Below, piece by piece: positions 16,746 to 25,901 of a stretch of 51,863 nucleotides of DNA (the stretch's first letter is position 1; each line of letters opens with the position of its first letter). Source of the stretch: an uncultured Saprospiraceae bacterium (GTDB lineage: Bacteria; Bacteroidota; Bacteroidia; Chitinophagales; Saprospiraceae). The stretch spans positions 1 through 51,863 of the forward strand of contig CALDGQ010000114.1 of assembly GCA_937941765.1 (NCBI GenBank), written 5' to 3'. The notes beneath the pieces are model-generated. The model was not told the DNA's origin, did no database searches, and saw nothing but the letters and a program-made list of their open reading frames with translations. The translations under genes were made by a program, and so were the position numbers.

Positions 16746-19700
16746 ATGAAGCATCTAATATTCGTGTTATTCCTTGTTCCTAATTTTTTGGTTGGTCAAA
16801 TTCCTAGTTACTTGGACAATTATACAGATATAGAAAAGGTAGCAATAGGCAAAGATGGTTATTGGGTGGCAACACCTGGAGGTTTATTGTTGTATGATAT
16901 ATCAACTGGAGAACTTTGTGATATTTTCAATCGATCTAATTCACCATTGCAATGGGATTTTAAAATCAATCTAGACAGAGCAGGAACTTTATACGTTTCT
17001 ATTGAGCTCAATCCGGACCACCATGTAATCTATCGATATAATGAAGGAGTATGGACTTATTTACAAACTGATTTAGATATCAGTGCTGATGAGTTGGTTT
17101 TTGATGAACATAACAATTATTTTCCGTTGGCGATAAAAACGTTTGAGTCGCACCAATGTGGCAGTGCAACGGTTGGTCATCTTTATACAATTAATGCGGT
17201 CGATGGAGAAACTTATACGAAATATTATGAGTTAGGCTGCGGAGGTTCTAGTTCAGGATGTGGTTGTTGGGCGCAACATAAAGGTTATCAAAAATTGAAT
17301 AATGGAAATCTAGAATCTATTGAGGTTACTTTCAATAATTTCACATCTGTTAGTATTGATATTAATGGAAATTTTTGGGAATTGAGAAATAATATTTTAA
17401 CTACAAAACATTTCAATGGTCAAATAGATGACACTGCTCGGGATACGATAGAGAATGATACCTTATTTGTTTTGCATGGAATTAACAGTGATAATAAATT
17501 CAAATTATATAAAAAGGAGGATGGTTTTTATTTATATGATGGTTCAATTTTCGAACAAATTACACCACCATTTCCTGGTAATGCTTCACTTGTTCATTGG
17601 AATGATCACAACCAAATAATTGTCAATAACTCTTATGTCTTTATCGACAATGACTGGAGAAAATTGCTTTCTCCATTTCCGTTTTCGATACGAAATGCTC
17701 AAATTCTAAATGCAAAAGGAACCAATACTTGGATGCGATCGCATAAAGAATATTTATTGATTACTGACGATTCTTATTTTTATTTTAATCCTCAGAATAG
17801 TCCTTTGCCTGATCGAGACGCCAATATTGTTAATGCAGAATTAGATAATCAAATTTGGTTATTCTATAACGCCATTGATGACGAATCTTCATTGTTATTA
17901 AATCATAATGGTGAGCAATGGCTCGTAATCGATGCAACAGTTGCTGAGATTGATACGTTAGCAATTGATAAAATAGTTGTTGATTCCACGGGTACAACTT
18001 GGTTTCTGAACGAAGCTTTAGGTTTTGTTGCGAGCTACAATGAGCCATCGGGTTGGCAAAATTATAACAATACAGATGCTTATGAATCTGCATTTGCATC
18101 TAACATAAAATGGAGTGTTATTGAAAATAATATTATCCAGAAAACGATCAATGGAGATACCACATTATTTTCAGCAATAGTTGATGGGTATACAATTATA
18201 GGTAATTTTCAATCTGTAACCGTCAATCAAAATGGTCATGGTTGGCTCTATGAAAGGGTATATGATGCAACAGCTTTATATCAAAATGTCTATTATTTCG
18301 ATGGAACAGCTTGGAGCGATCATTCTTATTTATCACAAGTTGTAGATAATTCTGGGGCAGGGACCTTCTATTATGATGATCAGAATATTAAGTTTTATTC
18401 CTATCGTTATTATGCAAATTATCTTCCGTATTGTGAAATTAGAAGTGCGGATTCTACGCTCACTACATATTATTTCTCTGGCGTTTCTGCAAATACAAAT
18501 TATTATAAGTATCATCATATATATGTAAATTATCTTGGCACAAATATCCAAGGAGAAATGCATTTTATCATACGACGGTATTCATCTAATAGTTATTATT
18601 CTCCACCACCTATGTTTACGGTAAAAGCAACTGAAATTTACAAAGTGTCAAATGGTACACTTGTTGAAGTCGAAAGTAATATTGCCGGTTATGAAGAATT
18701 ACAAATTGATAATACTAACAAATTATGGTGGATGGGTTCAAGAGGTTTTGCAATAAATTCACCTCTTACAAACGCTCCATTCCATTTTTCCAAACAAGAC
18801 AGTTGCGACTATTACGGAGGTGCTTTTTCGGTCGGCACTTTGCAAGGAGGTCGCTATCCGTACCAGTACCAGTGGAGTGATGGTGCTAGCTTGCCAAGAC
18901 GATATGACGTGACACCTGGTGCATACGAGTGCACCCTGTCAGATGATGCAGGAAATGTAGATACATTCGATTTTAATATTGAAGACGAAAATCAGATTGT
19001 AGCAGATATTTTTGTTCTCGAACCAACTACTACAAGTGCAATAGATGGTGAAATAACAACTTCCATTTCAGGAGGAACACCACCTTATACATTTCAATGG
19101 AATACAGGTGCAACGGAAAGCGATTTGATTGGCATATCCAACAGTATATATCCATACACAGTAACCATAACCGATGCTGGTGGTTGTGAAGTCGCCCGGT
19201 CTATCAACTTAAATTTAGGTCCAAAAACAGAAATTGAAATCTTGCAATTGGCATCTTGCCCAGGAAGCAATGATGCTGTGGTGGCTGTACATTTTATGAG
19301 TGGAATGGAAATCGATTATATTATTTGGAATAATTCGATTGAAACTGGAGATACGCTTTACCATGTTGAGCCAGGAATTTTAAAAGTGACAGGCATCGAT
19401 ATTTATGGAAATCTACATACAAATAAAATAACTATTCCAGAACCCGAAAGTACAATCGAGATGGATATTTCAGTAACATCGGATGTAAATGGAAGTACGA
19501 TTACGCCAATTATAACGGGAGGTACCGCACCATTTCAATATGAATGGAATAACGGAAGTAGCAATGAAATGTTGATAGATGTTTCTGCTGGAAATTATGC
19601 AGTAACAGTCACAGATTCAAATGGTTGTATCGTTTCTGATAAGACGATAATGGAAAATTCGAGACCGACTAATGCAGTTCAATCAAGAGATGGAAATGAG

Positions 19701-19973
19701 ACAGTTGTAGGAACGCCAATGCGCGCAAATATTTATCCAAATCCAACAAGGGAATTTTTTATAATTGAAATGGAGCATTCCACCTTTTTTGATGAGGGTA
19801 ACAATCACAATCCATATTTAATAACATTAAAAACACAAACTGGTCAGTTGATGCACCAACAAACGATCCATAAAAAGGGTAGTGTAAATATGATTGATTG
19901 GCCAAATGGAATTTATGTAATGACGATACAAAATGGAAGCGAAATTTATACAGAAAAAATAGTGAAGTATTAA
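16746..19973 (+). CDS. T9SS-secreted protein with SprB-like repeats
   Basis: 1075 aa. Signal peptide 1-17 (ending VGQ). Residues 20-700 form a repetitive beta-rich region opening with a propeller-like motif (VAIGKDGYWVATPGGLLLYD), as in sensor or lectin propellers. Three SprB-type repeats follow near 710, 805 and 940 (GGTPPYTFQWNTGATE..., GGTAPFQYEWNNGSS, each ending with YxVTVTDxxGC). The end is a type A T9SS domain (NIYPNPTREFFIIEM, GIYVMTIQN, KIVKY). SprB repeats occur in gliding adhesins, so a surface adhesin is likely. A Cys/Gly-rich loop near 160-180 (CGGSSSGCGCW) is notable. It ends convergent with the TonB receptor gene, overlapping it by 4 bp at the stops. Confidence 0.88.
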   Translation: MKHLIFVLFLVPNFLVGQIPSYLDNYTDIEKVAIGKDGYWVATPGGLLLYDISTGELCDIFNRSNSPLQWDFKINLDRAGTLYVSIELNPDHHVIYRYNEGVWTYLQTDLDISADELVFDEHNNYFPLAIKTFESHQCGSATVGHLYTINAVDGETYTKYYELGCGGSSSGCGCWAQHKGYQKLNNGNLESIEVTFNNFTSVSIDINGNFWELRNNILTTKHFNGQIDDTARDTIENDTLFVLHGINSDNKFKLYKKEDGFYLYDGSIFEQITPPFPGNASLVHWNDHNQIIVNNSYVFIDNDWRKLLSPFPFSIRNAQILNAKGTNTWMRSHKEYLLITDDSYFYFNPQNSPLPDRDANIVNAELDNQIWLFYNAIDDESSLLLNHNGEQWLVIDATVAEIDTLAIDKIVVDSTGTTWFLNEALGFVASYNEPSGWQNYNNTDAYESAFASNIKWSVIENNIIQKTINGDTTLFSAIVDGYTIIGNFQSVTVNQNGHGWLYERVYDATALYQNVYYFDGTAWSDHSYLSQVVDNSGAGTFYYDDQNIKFYSYRYYANYLPYCEIRSADSTLTTYYFSGVSANTNYYKYHHIYVNYLGTNIQGEMHFIIRRYSSNSYYSPPPMFTVKATEIYKVSNGTLVEVESNIAGYEELQIDNTNKLWWMGSRGFAINSPLTNAPFHFSKQDSCDYYGGAFSVGTLQGGRYPYQYQWSDGASLPRRYDVTPGAYECTLSDDAGNVDTFDFNIEDENQIVADIFVLEPTTTSAIDGEITTSISGGTPPYTFQWNTGATESDLIGISNSIYPYTVTITDAGGCEVARSINLNLGPKTEIEILQLASCPGSNDAVVAVHFMSGMEIDYIIWNNSIETGDTLYHVEPGILKVTGIDIYGNLHTNKITIPEPESTIEMDISVTSDVNGSTITPIITGGTAPFQYEWNNGSSNEMLIDVSAGNYAVTVTDSNGCIVSDKTIMENSRPTNAVQSRDGNETVVGTPMRANIYPNPTREFFIIEMEHSTFFDEGNNHNPYLITLKTQTGQLMHQQTIHKKGSVNMIDWPNGIYVMTIQNGSEIYTEKIVKY

Positions 19974-22639
19974 AATTTCATAATAAAATTAAAATCTAAA
20001 GTCCGATCTAACAACTCCGACTCGCTACCAATAACACTAGAAAAATTATTTTGATTTGAATCACGATGATTGACCGAGTAAGTTTGCTGATTAAACTTCA
20101 CGTTTTGTCGATTGGTGATATTGAAACAAGAAACACCAATGGAAGCATCTTGTTTTAGAACTTTTAGATTGTAACTAACGCCGAAATCTATTCGACCATA
20201 ATAAGGAAGTCGGTTATAAGAAGTTTCAGGATCAAATTCTTCCTTGTTGGAATTACTCAAATTTTGAATTGCCAAATAAGGTTTACCATTACTGAAAACA
20301 GTGTTCAAAGAAAAATTAAACTTTTTATATCTGTAATTATTAATCCATTTCAATTGATGTCTTCTATCATTTTGATTTGGGTATGGATTGTTGTTAAATA
20401 AGGAATCCATCTGATTGGTTGTCTTGCTCAATGTGTAAGCAATCCAAGTATGGTAGTTTTTGCTTTGATAATTTATCAAGAAGTCTAAGCCATAAGATTC
20501 TCCATTTCCTGAAAATAATCTATATTTAGGTGGTGGTTGTTGCCCAGGCAAGTCATCTTGAAAGCCTGGATTGACATTAGTGAACTCCACAACGCCATCC
20601 ATGTCTTTGTAAAACAATTCAAAATCCACCAACCAGTTTCCGTTTTTGAATTGATAACCAAACATATAGTTGTCAGAAACGCCAACGGTCTCATCGTTAG
20701 CCAATCCATATATCGTCCGCCATTGTCCGACACGATCTTCATATTCGATTTCACGGAGAAACTGTTGATTTCTCCCGACGGAACATTTTATCGCATTCAC
20801 ATTGTTAAATTGATAAGTGGCTAAAAGTTGAGGTGATAAAAAGAAGTCATTGTAATTTCTTCTCTTCGTGAAATTGGCGTTATAAAAAGTACCTCGTGCA
20901 CCCACTTCAAGGTTCAGTTTCTTCCAATCAAATTTATAAGATCCAAATCCAGTTAATTTAGTGGCTCTTGTGTCTGTATCCCTTACTTCAATATCTGCAT
21001 TGTACAATTCATAATTAGTTGCATATTGATTAATTGCTAATCCAAAAGTGGTTGGATTCTTTTTGGATTGTACAAAAGCGATGTTAAGCCCAATATCTTG
21101 AATCTCATTAGTAGAACCAGTAGAAATAATACTATGTTCCATTTCAATATTTTGCTCTTCAATTTCAATAGAAGCAGCTAATTTACTTTCTTCAAAATAT
21201 TGAGAAACATGGGCAGAAGCATCCATTGAAAAAGTAGCACTGAAATCATGATGAAAAGAGGAGCCTCCAACTAAATTTTTCCATGCATGTTCTAGTTTAT
21301 ACTCTTCCGAATATTTTTGATCTTGATTATTATGACCTTTGGATTCAAATGTTCGCTCATATTCATTATTATAAAAATCAGCACTATTAAAAAAACTAAA
21401 AGACAACGAAGATTTATCTGAAATTTTGGTATTTAATTTGGCATTGATGTCATAGAATTTAAAATCGGGTTTGTATTGTTGAAATTTTTCGCCTTTGGGT
21501 TTGTTGGGATGATCTTCTTTACGAGGAAGTTCAAATTCTTTTTCTGGTTCGCTTAAAATATTGTATTGACTGACATTCCCAATAGAAGTACGTCCACCGA
21601 GGTTGATCGATATGTTTTTCGAAATAGGGGATTGTACAGCTATTGACCCACTCAATGTATTTAGACTAAGTGTTCCATTTAAGTCTGGTGAATAATCACC
21701 ACTATCCATTTTTAGTAAACCAGCAGTGACGCCAGAATATTGAATAGGAAAAATATTTTTATAGAGTCGAACTTCTTCTACATAATGAGATTGGATCGAA
21801 CTAAAAATGCCATAATAATGATCTGCATTGTAAATTGGCATTCCATCTAATAACAACATAGTTTCGTCAGCATTACTTCCTCTGATTTTGATATCGCTAC
21901 TAGAATCATCATCAGCACTTACACCTGGTAGCATTTGGACTGATTTTAAAAGATCGGACCCACCTAAAAAGTTTGCTTTATTTTTTGACAAATATTTTCT
22001 ATTCAAAACCATTGAATTATCATTCAAATCACTTTTAATGCCTGGCATCGTATGAGAAATGATGATATTTTCGATTTCAATACTTTGAGGTTTTAAAAAG
22101 AAATTTCTTTTTTCTTTTAAAGTTTGAATGGGAACTATTTGCTCTTCAAAACCAAGGAAACTGATGACGACATTTTTATTAAAATCTTTTTTACGAATAG
22201 TTATTTCAAATTTTCCATTTTCATCTGTAAAAGTACCAACACTCATATCTTCCAAATAAACGGCACCATGTGTCAATAATTGATTAGTCGTTTCATCTTT
22301 TATAAAACCATGCAGTGTAATTTGAGGTAAGTCATTTTTGGATGGATTTTGTTTTCTTAACAATACTTTTTTATTTCCAGTACATTGAAATTCAATGGAA
22401 GTGTGTTTTAGCAATTCGGACATAAAACCATCGAGTGATTGTTGATCAATTATTTGAGAGTTGATGATAATATTGTCTGGTAAATCAGAAGGGAATGCAA
22501 ATTGTATGTTATAATTTTCGGAAACAGTTGAGATTGCAGTCGATAAGGAGATATCTTTACTGGCTTCAAATTGAAAAGTAGTTTGACCCAATAAAAATAA
22601 TGGTGCGAAAAACAGTATGACAAGTACTATTTGCTTCAT
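19970..22639 (-). CDS. TonB-dependent receptor with N-terminal STN signalling domain (FecA-like)
   Basis: About 889 aa from ATG at 22639, which begins a good signal peptide (MKQIVLVILFFAPLFLLGQ); the frame runs on to 22729 but that part overlaps repeat DNA and the fecR end. An STN domain (about 20-80) precedes a carboxypeptidase-regulatory-like beta domain (LHGFIKDETTNQLL...), a plug (LLKSVQMLPGVSADDDSSSD, IKIRGSNADETMLLLDGMPI) and a C-terminal barrel ending DFNFIMKF. STN domains contact the FecR anti-sigma factor when substrate binds. No SusD gene is present, so the substrate is not evidently a glycan; siderophore, metal or peptide are possible. It is the third gene after the sigma and anti-sigma genes. 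Confidence 0.93.
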   Translation of the reverse strand: MKQIVLVILFFAPLFLLGQTTFQFEASKDISLSTAISTVSENYNIQFAFPSDLPDNIIINSQIIDQQSLDGFMSELLKHTSIEFQCTGNKKVLLRKQNPSKNDLPQITLHGFIKDETTNQLLTHGAVYLEDMSVGTFTDENGKFEITIRKKDFNKNVVISFLGFEEQIVPIQTLKEKRNFFLKPQSIEIENIIISHTMPGIKSDLNDNSMVLNRKYLSKNKANFLGGSDLLKSVQMLPGVSADDDSSSDIKIRGSNADETMLLLDGMPIYNADHYYGIFSSIQSHYVEEVRLYKNIFPIQYSGVTAGLLKMDSGDYSPDLNGTLSLNTLSGSIAVQSPISKNISINLGGRTSIGNVSQYNILSEPEKEFELPRKEDHPNKPKGEKFQQYKPDFKFYDINAKLNTKISDKSSLSFSFFNSADFYNNEYERTFESKGHNNQDQKYSEEYKLEHAWKNLVGGSSFHHDFSATFSMDASAHVSQYFEESKLAASIEIEEQNIEMEHSIISTGSTNEIQDIGLNIAFVQSKKNPTTFGLAINQYATNYELYNADIEVRDTDTRATKLTGFGSYKFDWKKLNLEVGARGTFYNANFTKRRNYNDFFLSPQLLATYQFNNVNAIKCSVGRNQQFLREIEYEDRVGQWRTIYGLANDETVGVSDNYMFGYQFKNGNWLVDFELFYKDMDGVVEFTNVNPGFQDDLPGQQPPPKYRLFSGNGESYGLDFLINYQSKNYHTWIAYTLSKTTNQMDSLFNNNPYPNQNDRRHQLKWINNYRYKKFNFSLNTVFSNGKPYLAIQNLSNSNKEEFDPETSYNRLPYYGRIDFGVSYNLKVLKQDASIGVSCFNITNRQNVKFNQQTYSVNHRDSNQNNFSSVIGSESELLDRTLDFNFIMKF

Positions 22640-22653
22640 GTGATAAAAGTAGC

Positions 22654-22712
22654 ACAGACCTCTTGTCTGTGAATTTATATAACCGCAAAAACAGACAGGA
22701 GGTCTGTTCAAC
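22654..22712. repeat. Double ACAGAC-N5-GTCTGT palindrome between fecR and the receptor gene
   Basis: ACAGAC-CTCTT-GTCTGT (22654-22670) and ACAGAC-AGGAG-GTCTGT (22691-22707), the latter extended to TCAAC (22712). The two palindromes are 37 bp apart. The same arrangement occurs at 16669-16726 (36 bp apart). It lies in the 5' leader of the receptor gene on the minus strand and could fold into two RNA hairpins. Confidence 0.75.
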
Positions 22713-22718
22713 GTGATC

Positions 22719-23810
22719 CTATTCTGCAACCTTGATGATTACTCCTTTCTTGCCGTTTGCGTTTGCTGTATTTTCGTTAATCGTGTATTCAAGACCTAGA
22801 GGCCAAGTAACCGCATGTAAAGCATCTTTCAAATTTTTCTTTTCAAAGGCGCCAGTATATTTTTTATTTTCAACTTCTGAAGTCATAGATACTGCTATTT
22901 TAAATTGTCTTTCCAATTCTTCAATAACCTCTAACAAAGGAGTTTCTTCGAAATGATAAATTCCCTTTGTCCATTCACTATCTTTTAGCCCAGTTGATTT
23001 TTTTAGTAGTTTGTTGCCGTTTAATTGGCAAGATTCGTTGGGAGATAATAGAACGGATTCACTTCCTGATTTATTGGTTACTTTAACTTTTCCAGTCAAA
23101 CATTCTACTTCAAAAAGTCCACTTCTTGAAAATACATTAAAGGAAGTTCCTAATACTTCAACCGAACCGTTTTTAGTTTCAACAACAAACCGTTGCCCTT
23201 TTTCAACTTTAAAAAATGCTTCACCATCTAAATTTAATTTCCGGTCTTTTGAAAAATTATTTTCATCATAAGACAAAGTAGAGGTAGCATTCAAGTTAAC
23301 GATTGATTGATCCGGCATCGTGATGTTGGAAGTTTTTGCAATACTCGTTTCGTGGACCTTTAAAGATTCTCCAGCGCCTCCAAAGTTGAAAATGGCAAAT
23401 GCAGCTAAACAAGCTGCTGCCGCAAGTGGTAATAAGTACCTCAAAATAGATTTAGAAGAACCTTCAGTGACTGTAGCAGCAGGAGTAGTTTTGGTAACAG
23501 GAATACTTTGCGGTTTAGCGATTGGTTCGACATTCGGCACTTTCACATTTTCTGATGCTATTTCAGTATCAATAGATGTGTTGATTCGATCCAGTAAATT
23601 ATTTTTTTGAGTATCAGTTACTTCCGTTTCTTGAAATTGGAATAATTCGATAATATCGATTGCTTCCGAAATTTCATCACCCATGCTAGGGTTGTCATTC
23701 ATGAAAGTATCCCATTTATCGGCACATTCTGTGAAATCACTTTGCACCCATTTGATGAAGTCCAAGTCTTCAGCAAAATCTGTTGCTTTATATTGTAAGT
23801 ATTTCTTCAT
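22719..23810 (-). CDS. FecR-family anti-sigma factor
   Basis: 363 aa. A cytoplasmic N-terminal region (1-125) is followed by one membrane span (about 128-148, YLLPLAAAACLAAFAIFNF), a FecR periplasmic domain (TMPDQSIVNLNATSTLSYDE, GEAFFKVEKGQRFVVETKNG, VLGTSFNVFS, VECLTGKVKV) and a C-terminal DUF4974-type domain (FEETPLLEVIEELERQFKI). It is expected to hold the ECF sigma factor at the membrane and release it when the STN domain of the downstream receptor signals. It follows the sigma gene by about 100 bp. Confidence 0.93.
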   Translation of the reverse strand: MKKYLQYKATDFAEDLDFIKWVQSDFTECADKWDTFMNDNPSMGDEISEAIDIIELFQFQETEVTDTQKNNLLDRINTSIDTEIASENVKVPNVEPIAKPQSIPVTKTTPAATVTEGSSKSILRYLLPLAAAACLAAFAIFNFGGAGESLKVHETSIAKTSNITMPDQSIVNLNATSTLSYDENNFSKDRKLNLDGEAFFKVEKGQRFVVETKNGSVEVLGTSFNVFSRSGLFEVECLTGKVKVTNKSGSESVLLSPNESCQLNGNKLLKKSTGLKDSEWTKGIYHFEETPLLEVIEELERQFKIAVSMTSEVENKKYTGAFEKKNLKDALHAVTWPLGLEYTINENTANANGKKGVIIKVAE

Positions 23811-23911
23811 AGAAATTAGATTGTAAAATTTATGTCCAAATAGGCACTTAATTTTTCTTAAAATAAATTGTTTACACTTATATAAGTATAGCTAAACTAG
23901 TTTGTACTCAA

Positions 23912-24457
23912 TTATTTTAAAATTTTTCCTCTCATCTTCTTAATTGCGGAAGAAAGTACGTTTCGGAAGGATTGGTTACTAATATTCATGATTTTACAAA
24001 TCTCATCAGAAGGCAGCTGATTATAATATTTTAAATAAATTGCTTCTTTTTCTCTTGGACTCAATTGATTGAAAGCCTTACCGAGCATCTCTTTATTTTC
24101 AATAATACTTTCTTCTTGGACAATTGCTTGTTCTTTGGACAATTCTAGATCAAAATGAGCTTCCATTTCTGCTTTATCTTCCAACCTAGTTTTTTGACCT
24201 TTTTTAATATCTTTTATTATTCGATTGCGAAAGGATGTCAGGAGATAAGGTTTGATGGCAGTCGTATTGGCAAGACCATTTCTATTTTTCCAAATATAAA
24301 TAAACAGATCATGGATACAATCTTCTATTAAGTTGGTGTCTGTAGAAAATTTGTAGCCATACCTATATAGTATATCTGCGTAAGAACGATAGATTTGATC
24401 AAAAGCATTTCGGTCACCTCGTTTTAATTTTCCCCACAATTGCTGATCGTCAGCCAT
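23912..24457 (-). CDS. ECF-type RNA polymerase sigma factor (FecI-like)
   Basis: 181 aa. Region 2 is seen at 12-85 (RNAFDQIYRSYADILYRYGY, DCIHDLFIYIWKNR, then PYLLTSFRNRIIKDIKK); region 4 at about 125-180 (LSPREKEAIYLKYYNQLPSD, EICKIMNISNQSFRNVLSSAI). These are the sigma-70 family domains with no region 1 or 3. It heads the sigma, anti-sigma, receptor cluster and is divergent from the lipoprotein gene at 24571. It probably directs transcription of the receptor and possibly the lipoprotein. Confidence 0.95.
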   Translation of the reverse strand: MADDQQLWGKLKRGDRNAFDQIYRSYADILYRYGYKFSTDTNLIEDCIHDLFIYIWKNRNGLANTTAIKPYLLTSFRNRIIKDIKKGQKTRLEDKAEMEAHFDLELSKEQAIVQEESIIENKEMLGKAFNQLSPREKEAIYLKYYNQLPSDEICKIMNISNQSFRNVLSSAIKKMRGKILK

Positions 24458-24509
24458 GAATATTCTTTGTTTGGTGTGAATTTAAAAAAAAATTTCTTAG
24501 AAATTGAGT

Positions 24510-24541
24510 ACACTTTCAAAACCTCGAACTTATGAAAGTGT
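24510..24541. promoter_or_regulatory. 9-bp inverted repeat in the divergent sigma/lipoprotein promoter region
   Basis: ACACTTTCA (24510-24518) is the exact inverse of TGAAAGTGT (24533-24541), with 14 nt between. It lies 30 bp before the lipoprotein ATG and 53 bp from the sigma factor start, so it could be a shared operator, paired promoter elements for the ECF sigma, or an RNA hairpin in the lipoprotein leader. Confidence 0.5.
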
Positions 24542-24570
24542 AAATAAATTGTAAATTAAAACTTTAAATT

Positions 24571-25224
24571 ATGTTGAGGAATCTTTTAAGCATTTGTTTT
24601 TTATCTCTTATCGGATTATTAGTTTTTTCATCTTGTGGAAAAGAAGAATCCGAAGTGGAAACTACAGAAGAATTTGTCACATTTGCCATGCAAAGTGTAC
24701 AAGAACAAAGCAATTCAGGAAAAAAAGGATGTTTTGAAATTGTCTATCCAATTAGTATAACATTCCCAGACGCAACTACCGAAGAAATTACAGATTTAGA
24801 GGATTTAAGAACGACGATTCGTACCTGGAAAGAAAACAATCCAGATGCAACTGACAAACCAGCTATCAATTACCCAATCGAAATTATTACTGAAGATGGT
24901 GAGATGTTGACCGTCACATCCATGGAAGAAATGAAAGCGTTGAAACGAGATTGTCGTGGACATCATGGAGGAAAAGGGGATTGCAAGGATTGTTTTGAAA
25001 TTCAATATCCAGTGAGTTTGGTTTTCCCAGATGGGACCGTTACTGAATTTGCTTCAAGGATGGAATTAAAGATGGCATTAAGAGCTTTTAAAGAAGCCAA
25101 TCCAGATGCAACTGAACGCCCAACATTGGTATTCCCAATCACAGTGTTACAAGAAGATGAATTGATAACAGTAAATTCACTAGAAGAACTTCAACAAATG
25201 AAAGAAGATTGTAAAGATGATTAA
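24571..25224 (+). CDS. Surface lipoprotein with two copies of a Cys-bounded domain
   Basis: 217 aa. Lipobox VFSSC (Cys22) followed by GKEES; K-E-E at +3 to +5 fits the Bacteroidota surface-export signal. The mature part is a tandem duplication: residues 54-128 and 141-214 align well. Each starts C-F-E-I-x-Y-P-(I/V)-S, then FPD(A/G)T, then KExNPDAT, then a Pro-Ile beta segment and (M/L)EE, and ends DC, so each copy may be closed by one disulfide. The 12-residue linker (RGHHGGKGDCKD) is rich in His, Cys and Asp. I know no function for this domain. Position opposite a sigma/FecR/STN-receptor cluster suggests it is the regulon target, a substrate-binding partner of the receptor, or a secreted sensor. 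The linker could bind metal; this is inference. Confidence 0.85.
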   Translation: MLRNLLSICFLSLIGLLVFSSCGKEESEVETTEEFVTFAMQSVQEQSNSGKKGCFEIVYPISITFPDATTEEITDLEDLRTTIRTWKENNPDATDKPAINYPIEIITEDGEMLTVTSMEEMKALKRDCRGHHGGKGDCKDCFEIQYPVSLVFPDGTVTEFASRMELKMALRAFKEANPDATERPTLVFPITVLQEDELITVNSLEELQQMKEDCKDD

Positions 25225-25297
25225 ATTATAAATCAGTTTTTTCATATTTCATAATTGTCTTTGTAGTTGGAGTTGCAAAGACGCAGGTTTAATGGAA

Positions 25298-25330
25298 ACC
25301 GCATTCAATTTTTGAGTGCGGTTTTTTTTT
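25298..25330 (+). terminator. Intrinsic terminator after the duplicated-domain lipoprotein
   Basis: ACCGCATTCAA (25298-25308) pairs with TTGAGTGCGGT (25312-25322), one mismatch, 3-nt loop, followed by nine T. It lies about 75 bp after the stop and 15 bp before the convergent VOC gene's end. Confidence 0.88.
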
Positions 25331-25344
25331 ACAACTACTTCTTA

Positions 25345-25764
25345 TTACTCCAAATTTCCTTCCGCATCAAATTTCAAAAACGGGTTAAAAGCAATTTCCC
25401 AAAGATTCCCATCCAAATCTTCAATGTATCCAGAATAGCCACCCCAAAATACTTTTTCAGGTTTTTTTAGAATAGAGACGTTTACTTTTTTATACTGTTC
25501 AAATAGTTTATCTACTTCATCCTCAGAACGTGCACAATAGGCCAGCGTGAATCTACTTCTTCCTGATTCAGCAACTTTGAAATCCCCTTCTTTTTTAAAT
25601 TCCTCAATAGGATACAAACCAAGCAACATACCATTGCAATGAAAGTAAGAGATGCCGTCCGTACTCATCTCACTTTTGGTCCAACCAAATTTATTGACAT
25701 AGAAATCAGTAGCAGCAGCAAGATCTTTAACGGCTAACGTGATGATGGAAATACGTTGTTGCAT
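25345..25764 (-). CDS. VOC (glyoxalase/bleomycin-resistance fold) protein
   Basis: 139 aa, one full VOC domain of two beta-alpha-beta-beta-beta units: ISIITLAVKDLAAATDFYVNKFGW at the start and GYSGYIEDLDGNLWEIAFNP at the end, where the last Glu is at the usual metal-ligand position. The family includes glyoxalases, dioxygenases and binding proteins; no specific substrate can be named. It begins next to repeat copy B (25776-25901), which separates it from the gene group at 25881-27255. Confidence 0.88.
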   Translation of the reverse strand: MQQRISIITLAVKDLAAATDFYVNKFGWTKSEMSTDGISYFHCNGMLLGLYPIEEFKKEGDFKVAESGRSRFTLAYCARSEDEVDKLFEQYKKVNVSILKKPEKVFWGGYSGYIEDLDGNLWEIAFNPFLKFDAEGNLE

Positions 25765-25775
25765 AGTTTTATTTT

Positions 25776-25901
25776 TATGATGTATTTTTTTATGATGTGT
25801 TTTTTATAATGTATGATGTATGATTTTATGATGTATGATAGGATCGTTAGCACGCGTGAGAATACGACGCTTCGATCATATCATACATCATACATCATAA
25901 T
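25776..25901. repeat. GATGTATGAT palindromic element, copy B
   Basis: Left arm: several TATGATGTAT-type units ending GATAGGATCGTTAGCACG (near 25853). Right arm: CGACGCTTCGATCATATCA then CATCATACATCATAA. The arms match copy A over ATGTATGATAKGATCG. The right end reaches into the coding region of the gene at 25881-26393 and supplies its stop codon. Confidence 0.78.

Noticed and set aside
20485..20824. Open frames of 89 and 95 codons inside the receptor gene
   Set aside because: Out-of-frame shadows of the 889-aa receptor, whose plug and barrel motifs are continuous.
22640..22729. 30-codon N-terminal extension of the STN receptor
   Set aside because: It covers the ACAGAC repeat and the fecR stop; the Met at 22639 begins a proper signal peptide.
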